Assembly: GCF_945859705.1 (NCBI RefSeq)
Contig: NC_079135.1
Location: 20,586,501-20,650,500, forward strand
Length of the DNA: 64,000 nucleotides
Origin: Episyrphus balteatus
Lineage: Eukaryota > Arthropoda > Insecta > Diptera > Syrphidae
Direction of reading: 5' to 3'
Part shown: positions 60,000-64,000 of the stretch, piece by piece
Position numbering within the stretch: the stretch's first letter is position 1
Layout of the letters: every line of letters starts with the position of its first letter
Notes under the pieces: model-generated
What the model saw: only the letters and a program-made list of their open reading frames with translations
Database searches by the model: none
What the model was told of the DNA's origin: nothing
Position numbers and translations under genes: made by a program

Positions 60000-61049
60000 T
60001 CTAAGCTCATTCTGGCGCAAAATAAAGTCTCAAGAGCCTAGTTTTTTCTCAAGAAAAAGTTATTCCACAGAAAAAAAATGCGTGTTCACAATCATTCTAT
60101 TAATTGTGCAAAAAACAAACATCATAATTCTACAGAAACAATTAATATTTCACACTTAAAAGGATTATCCGCAGGATATTAAGCTACATCTCGGGTGGTA
60201 GTTATAAGCCCATGTCAAGGAAAACAATTGCGTCGTCTATGTGTATTAATCACCCAACGATTTTTATTATTGTATACAAGTGTGGTCCATCTTAACTATA
60301 GGTTCATTTGTGATTCCGCCCAATCATCCAATAATAATTGGCTATTTAATTGCATTTATGGCAAACAATAGTCAAGCATAACACACAATTGAATTGACAG
60401 AAGTATAGAAATGCGGCAGAAGTATCTTTTAAAGCCGAAAAAGGTTGAAAAATATTGCTGGAGTCTTGCCTTCATAAACAACCCCTCTCGCATCACGATG
60501 ATAATGTCTATACAACACTCATAAAGCTCTCCATCCGTACGCATGTTGAATCCATGAAGTCTTGGCTATGGCTGATAGCAAACATCACAATGATATACAA
60601 CACTCAGAATCAGAAAAGCCAGAAACGGAACCGATGAGCACGATATAATACTGAAACTGATGGTGGATACCGAGACCGAGACCGAGAATGGGGGTCTTTG
60701 GCGATGATAAGTTTTTCCGAGTGGTGCGCTCCACCAAAATGGGGGGTAACTCGTAAACATCAATTGGAAGTAGAATTCAGTTTGTGCCAAGACGCCTTAG
60801 TGTAAACATTCCATGAGGAATAAGTAGATGTAGTCGAAAAAGAATTCGAATGTGGTGCGATTCTATCTATCTCGAATAAAGTAGTTCCAATCTTTTTTCA
60901 AGACATACCTTTTGGACTAGTTATTTAAGTGTTATAGTTGGTCGAGACCTCAGAGTTTTTCGGGCGGCGTTTTTTTGTGATTTAATTTAGTTTTTTTTTT
61001 CTGTGAATTATATGGGCACTAATTGAAAGTTTTTAAATACAAATTTAAA
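60000..61049 (+). promoter_or_regulatory. Repeat-poor upstream region of the GPCR gene
   Basis: About 1 kb of more balanced base composition directly upstream of the GPCR start codon and free of the repeats that fill the preceding 24 kb. It includes AATAATAATTGGCTATTTAA and TGCATTTATGGCAAACAA at 60329-60367, words of the kind bound by homeodomain factors, and a GA-rich triplet run (GACCGAGACCGAGACCGAG) near 60670. Promoter or enhancer function is inference; no TATA box or start site is certain. Confidence 0.4.
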
Positions 61050-61309
61050 ATGGATCCCGAAAATGTATGGAATAGTTCGATTATTGCACCAGCTAATCAA
61101 AGCTTATGGTCATCTTCATCAGCGGCAATGGACATAACACCTACTTCGACAATGCGTGCAATTGTACAACGAAGATTCTCAAAGTCTGCCTTTGGAATGG
61201 TTATAGTTTTTTTATTCTTCATTTTGGGAGTTTTGGGGAATTTTCTTGCATTGGTGATATTGGCGCGGAAAAGGACTTCAAAGAATAGCAAATATACACT
61301 TATGTTAAG
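61050..61309 (+). CDS. Class A G-protein-coupled receptor, first coding exon (rest outside window)
   Basis: This exon encodes the extracellular N-terminus and first membrane helix of a rhodopsin-like receptor. It runs from ATG 61050 (MDPENVWNSS) to the donor gtaagt at 61310, giving 86 codons plus two bases (phase 2). Upstream in-frame codons contain no other ATG. There is no cleavable signal peptide; N-glycosylation sequons are at Asn 8 and Asn 16. Helix 1 spans about residues 46-72 and contains the family's GN pair (GVLGNFLALVIL), with Asn 64 as the conserved helix-1 asparagine. A basic first cytoplasmic loop follows (ARKRTSKNSK) and the exon ends at YTLML. The subfamily cannot be fixed from one helix; the loop recalls orphan or prostanoid-like insect receptors, but this is weak. 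The following intron exceeds 2.6 kb and contains a repeat copy. Confidence 0.82.
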
Positions 61310-62212
61310 GTAAGTGTGTGTTTACAAATTGGTTAAACGGGGGGGGGGATTTATTTCAAGAAAATATAATAGTTTTTGTAAAATTTTGATTTATTGGTTT
61401 AATAAAAACAAACTGATAAGGAGAAATAATGTGTGAGAACCCTTCCATAGGGTGAATTTAATTTGTTGCTTATCAATATCAAAACAAGTTCACATTGGCA
61501 ATATTAGTTTATGCAATGTTTGTCATGATTCATGTTGTTTGGCTTGTGTCATAAATTCTGGAGAGAATGATTTGATAAATGCAGTGCAAATAAAATTTAC
61601 TACCTCAAGTGCATCGGTGCATTTTTTGCAGCTCAGAATCGGGTAGGTAGTAAAAAAACACTGATACTTTAGTTTGAATTATTACTCTACGAAATATAAT
61701 GTTTTTGTAAGAAACTTTATTAAGTTCCTGATGTCAAACATTTCTAGCACGTGAACTTAGAGTGAAAAGTACCTTAAAATAGAGATATAGGTAATTCTTC
61801 GACATCAAGAGTGCAATTTTGGTTGCACCATTTTGAATTATAAATGCAATAAAACTGCATTTCGCTAAATAACAGTCAATACAGATCTTCAAGAACAGAC
61901 AAATTAAACATCTTTCATATTTATTATAGTCTAGAAAGAAAAATTTGTAATAATAAAAAAAAAAACTAGACTGTATCTCGGATTGACAGAATAAAGTCCT
62001 ACAAAGAATTTTGAAGCACATATTTTACTAATTGTATTATAAACAAAAATTTTGCAGTTCATTATGTCGAAATTTGAAATGTAGTAGGTATACATATTTA
62101 GTTAAAAATATTGAAATTGTGTTCCAGTCTAATTGTTATGACTTTGAATGACTTTGTCAAACACAAATAAAGTTAATACTTTTTAAACCACATTTTTGAA
62201 TTTTTGACTCAT
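61310..62212 (+). other. Start of GPCR intron 1
   Basis: Intronic DNA after the donor, with a G run at 61338-61347 and AT-rich sequence. No second exon is recognised before the window ends. Confidence 0.5.
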
Positions 62213-63113
62213 TTTTACTTGCGATATAGGTACTATAGGGCAAGTTTAGGATTCGTAAAAAAAATCGAACTTGAGATAACAATTTTACATGACATACGAT
62301 TATCTGGAGCTGCACCCTAAACGAGTGAAGTGATTTTCTTCAAACTTGGTAGTTAGCAGTTTTTGGTGATTCCCTAGAGGGGAAATTGAAATTTTTTTTT
62401 TATGACCAAAACTAACGGTACCTGCCATATAACGGAAGTAGAAAAGTTAATTTTTTTCCAAAACGGCTCTAACGATTTTGATTAAAATTTTTTTGTTTAG
62501 TACTACACATAAGAGCCAACTTTTTAAATAAAAAAAATATTTTTTGTACCGTTATTAACGGTACCTGTCATAGAACGGTTTTTTTCGTTTCTGAATACCT
62601 CGTACAACATTAACCCGATTTAAATGAAATTTTTTATACAAAAGTGTGTAAGTAAAGATTATATTAAAATTTTAGAAAATTTTCAAAAAACGCATTTTTG
62701 GATTTTTAAAAAATATTTCAAAATTTTTTTTTGAAAAATCAATTTTTTGAAAACGGATAAATGAAAAATTTTTAAATTTAGTTTTTATGTGTAAATTAAT
62801 CATTTCTTAAAAATGTTAAAAAATTTTTATATATAAAAATTAATTGTTTTTAAAAACGGCTTCTACAATTTTCGAAATTTTTTTTCTAAAAATACCTTTT
62901 TATACAAGAAATAAAATGGCATATTTGTTTTTTTTTTAAGACAATTTAAAGCGGAGTTTAATTAATTATAAAAACAGATTTAATTTTTTTATACTACTTA
63001 TGAAATTTCTACAAAATATCAAATTTTAAATTTCTTGAATAAATAGCTTTAACATTGTAGTTACTTTAAGCATAAGAGCAAGTACGTGCGACCCCAGTCG
63101 TGCAATTTATTTG
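62213..63113 (-). mobile_element. (AGAC)n-bearing interspersed repeat, copy 4 (reverse, microsatellite lost)
   Basis: In reverse orientation it runs from TTTTACTTGCGATATAGGTA to GACCCCAGTCGTGCAATTTA. The 19-nt palindrome (here with a central T) is at 62546-62564. The whole AGAC tract and the adjoining GCCGGACCCAC block are deleted between ACATGACATACGATTATC and TGGAGCTGCACCC. It lies in the GPCR intron. Confidence 0.85.
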
Positions 63114-63710
63114 TATTTTATTTGATTCTTGTTTAAGTAATAAACGAATTGTTATTCAAAAGTCACCGATTTACTTGCTTTACTAAAAGTTCGGAGTTTT
63201 CTGTTACTTCTAAGTCGACCAAATCAAAGCTCTAAGAACTAAAAAAAGCATATAATATTTTCGGAGAATTTGGCCTGAAAACAGTTAAACTTATGGTTAT
63301 GAAAATATAAACCATTCCTCATTTTTCAAAATTGCGAATTTCAGCAGGGGGTGGCATCCCGACAAAAAAGTCTATTTTTCTTTTACTAAAATACAGAAGG
63401 AAAATTTATAAAAATGTAATATTTTTGGTAGATAAAATAAAAATAAAAATCTCGTTTCGAGATGACCTTTTTCATAAATTTTATAACTCCTGAGAGTAGA
63501 ACATTGAATAACAGATGAATCGTTTATTTCAGAAACAGCATAAGTCCACTTTTTCCAAAAAATTTTTTTTTTGGAAATTTCTCATTTATGTATAGTTATT
63601 CATCTTCTGAAAAAAAAATTAAGTATGTCAGACCCCCCAAAATACGAAAACTGAAAGAAAAGGGTTCAAAATATATGGAAAATTTTCACCCGGTGACAAC
63701 ATTTTTGACT

Positions 63711-64000
63711 GTTAAATACATGACTTTTTACCAGTTTTAAATTATTTTGGCAGCAATCTTGACACGCACGACGCACCCCCTTTTGTTATATATCTATAAA
63801 AAGGTAAAGAATTACTCTATCTATATTCATTAAAATTGTACTCAGGATTCAAAAGTTATAGACAGATTTCTGGTGGTGGCAGAATTTTTAACTCTTGAAT
63901 AATATGACATTTTACCAGTTTTAAATTTTTTTGGCAAACATCATGACACGCAAGCCTTTAAGTTATACATCTATAAAAAGGTAAAGATTTATTCTATCTA
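63711..64000. repeat. Tandem repeat, about 184-bp period, running off the window
   Basis: ATGACTTTTTACCAGTTTTA at 63719 recurs as ATGACATTTTACCAGTTTTA at 63903. The following TTGACACGCA and TATCTATAAAAAGGTAAAGA words also recur with the same spacing. At least two units are visible and the array may continue past base 64000. Confidence 0.65.

Overview
The window is nuclear DNA of an insect, most probably a fly (Diptera). It is strongly AT-rich and has spliced genes with GT-AG introns, many of only 50-60 bp. One gene is a complete adenylyl cyclase most like the ACX-type cyclases known from Drosophila. The interspersed repeats carrying a short (GTCT)n/(AGAC)n tract resemble the dipteran mini-me/DINE-1 group. 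The species cannot be named from the sequence alone.

Five protein genes can be supported, and all exon junctions proposed here keep frame. (1) 1-1033 (+): the last three exons of IFT172, an intraflagellar transport protein. (2) 1488-10489 (-): a complete four-exon RPRD1A/B-type gene (RNA polymerase II CTD-interacting protein), converging on IFT172 tail to tail, with a 7.8 kb last intron full of transposon debris. (3) 20205-28339 (+): a complete 21-exon, 1169-residue ACX-like transmembrane adenylyl cyclase with all main catalytic residues present. (4) 31434-36813 (-): a complete three-exon, 246-residue cytochrome b561. (5) 61050-61309 (+): the first coding exon of a class A GPCR whose remainder lies beyond the window. 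The genes are unrelated housekeeping, sensory and signalling genes and do not form a pathway.

The rest is repeats, concentrated in the 7.8 kb RPRD1 intron, the 10.5-20.2 kb spacer, the 4.6 kb cytochrome b561 intron and the 24 kb spacer from 36.8 to 61.0 kb. Elements with readable ends and target duplications include a Tc1-like element split by a hAT-type element, a second hAT MITE, PIF/Harbinger-type MITEs (TTA and TAA duplications), a piggyBac-type MITE (TTAA) and several long foldback elements. Tandem arrays include a roughly 61-copy heptamer filling one cyclase intron, an 11-bp ACGCGT array, a GTCGCTTTT-like array and a 2.5 kb satellite of 84-bp units with a 300-bp higher-order period.

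The most unusual structures are three. One is the cyclase intron built from about 61 tandem copies of a heptamer that spells the 5' splice-site consensus GTAAGT. Another is the 4.35 kb set of inverted repeats inside inverted repeats at 54.9-59.25 kb. The third is the 1.2 kb palindrome that splits a dead non-LTR reverse transcriptase at 52.5-54.1 kb. I found no new gene system such as a defence or biosynthetic cluster.
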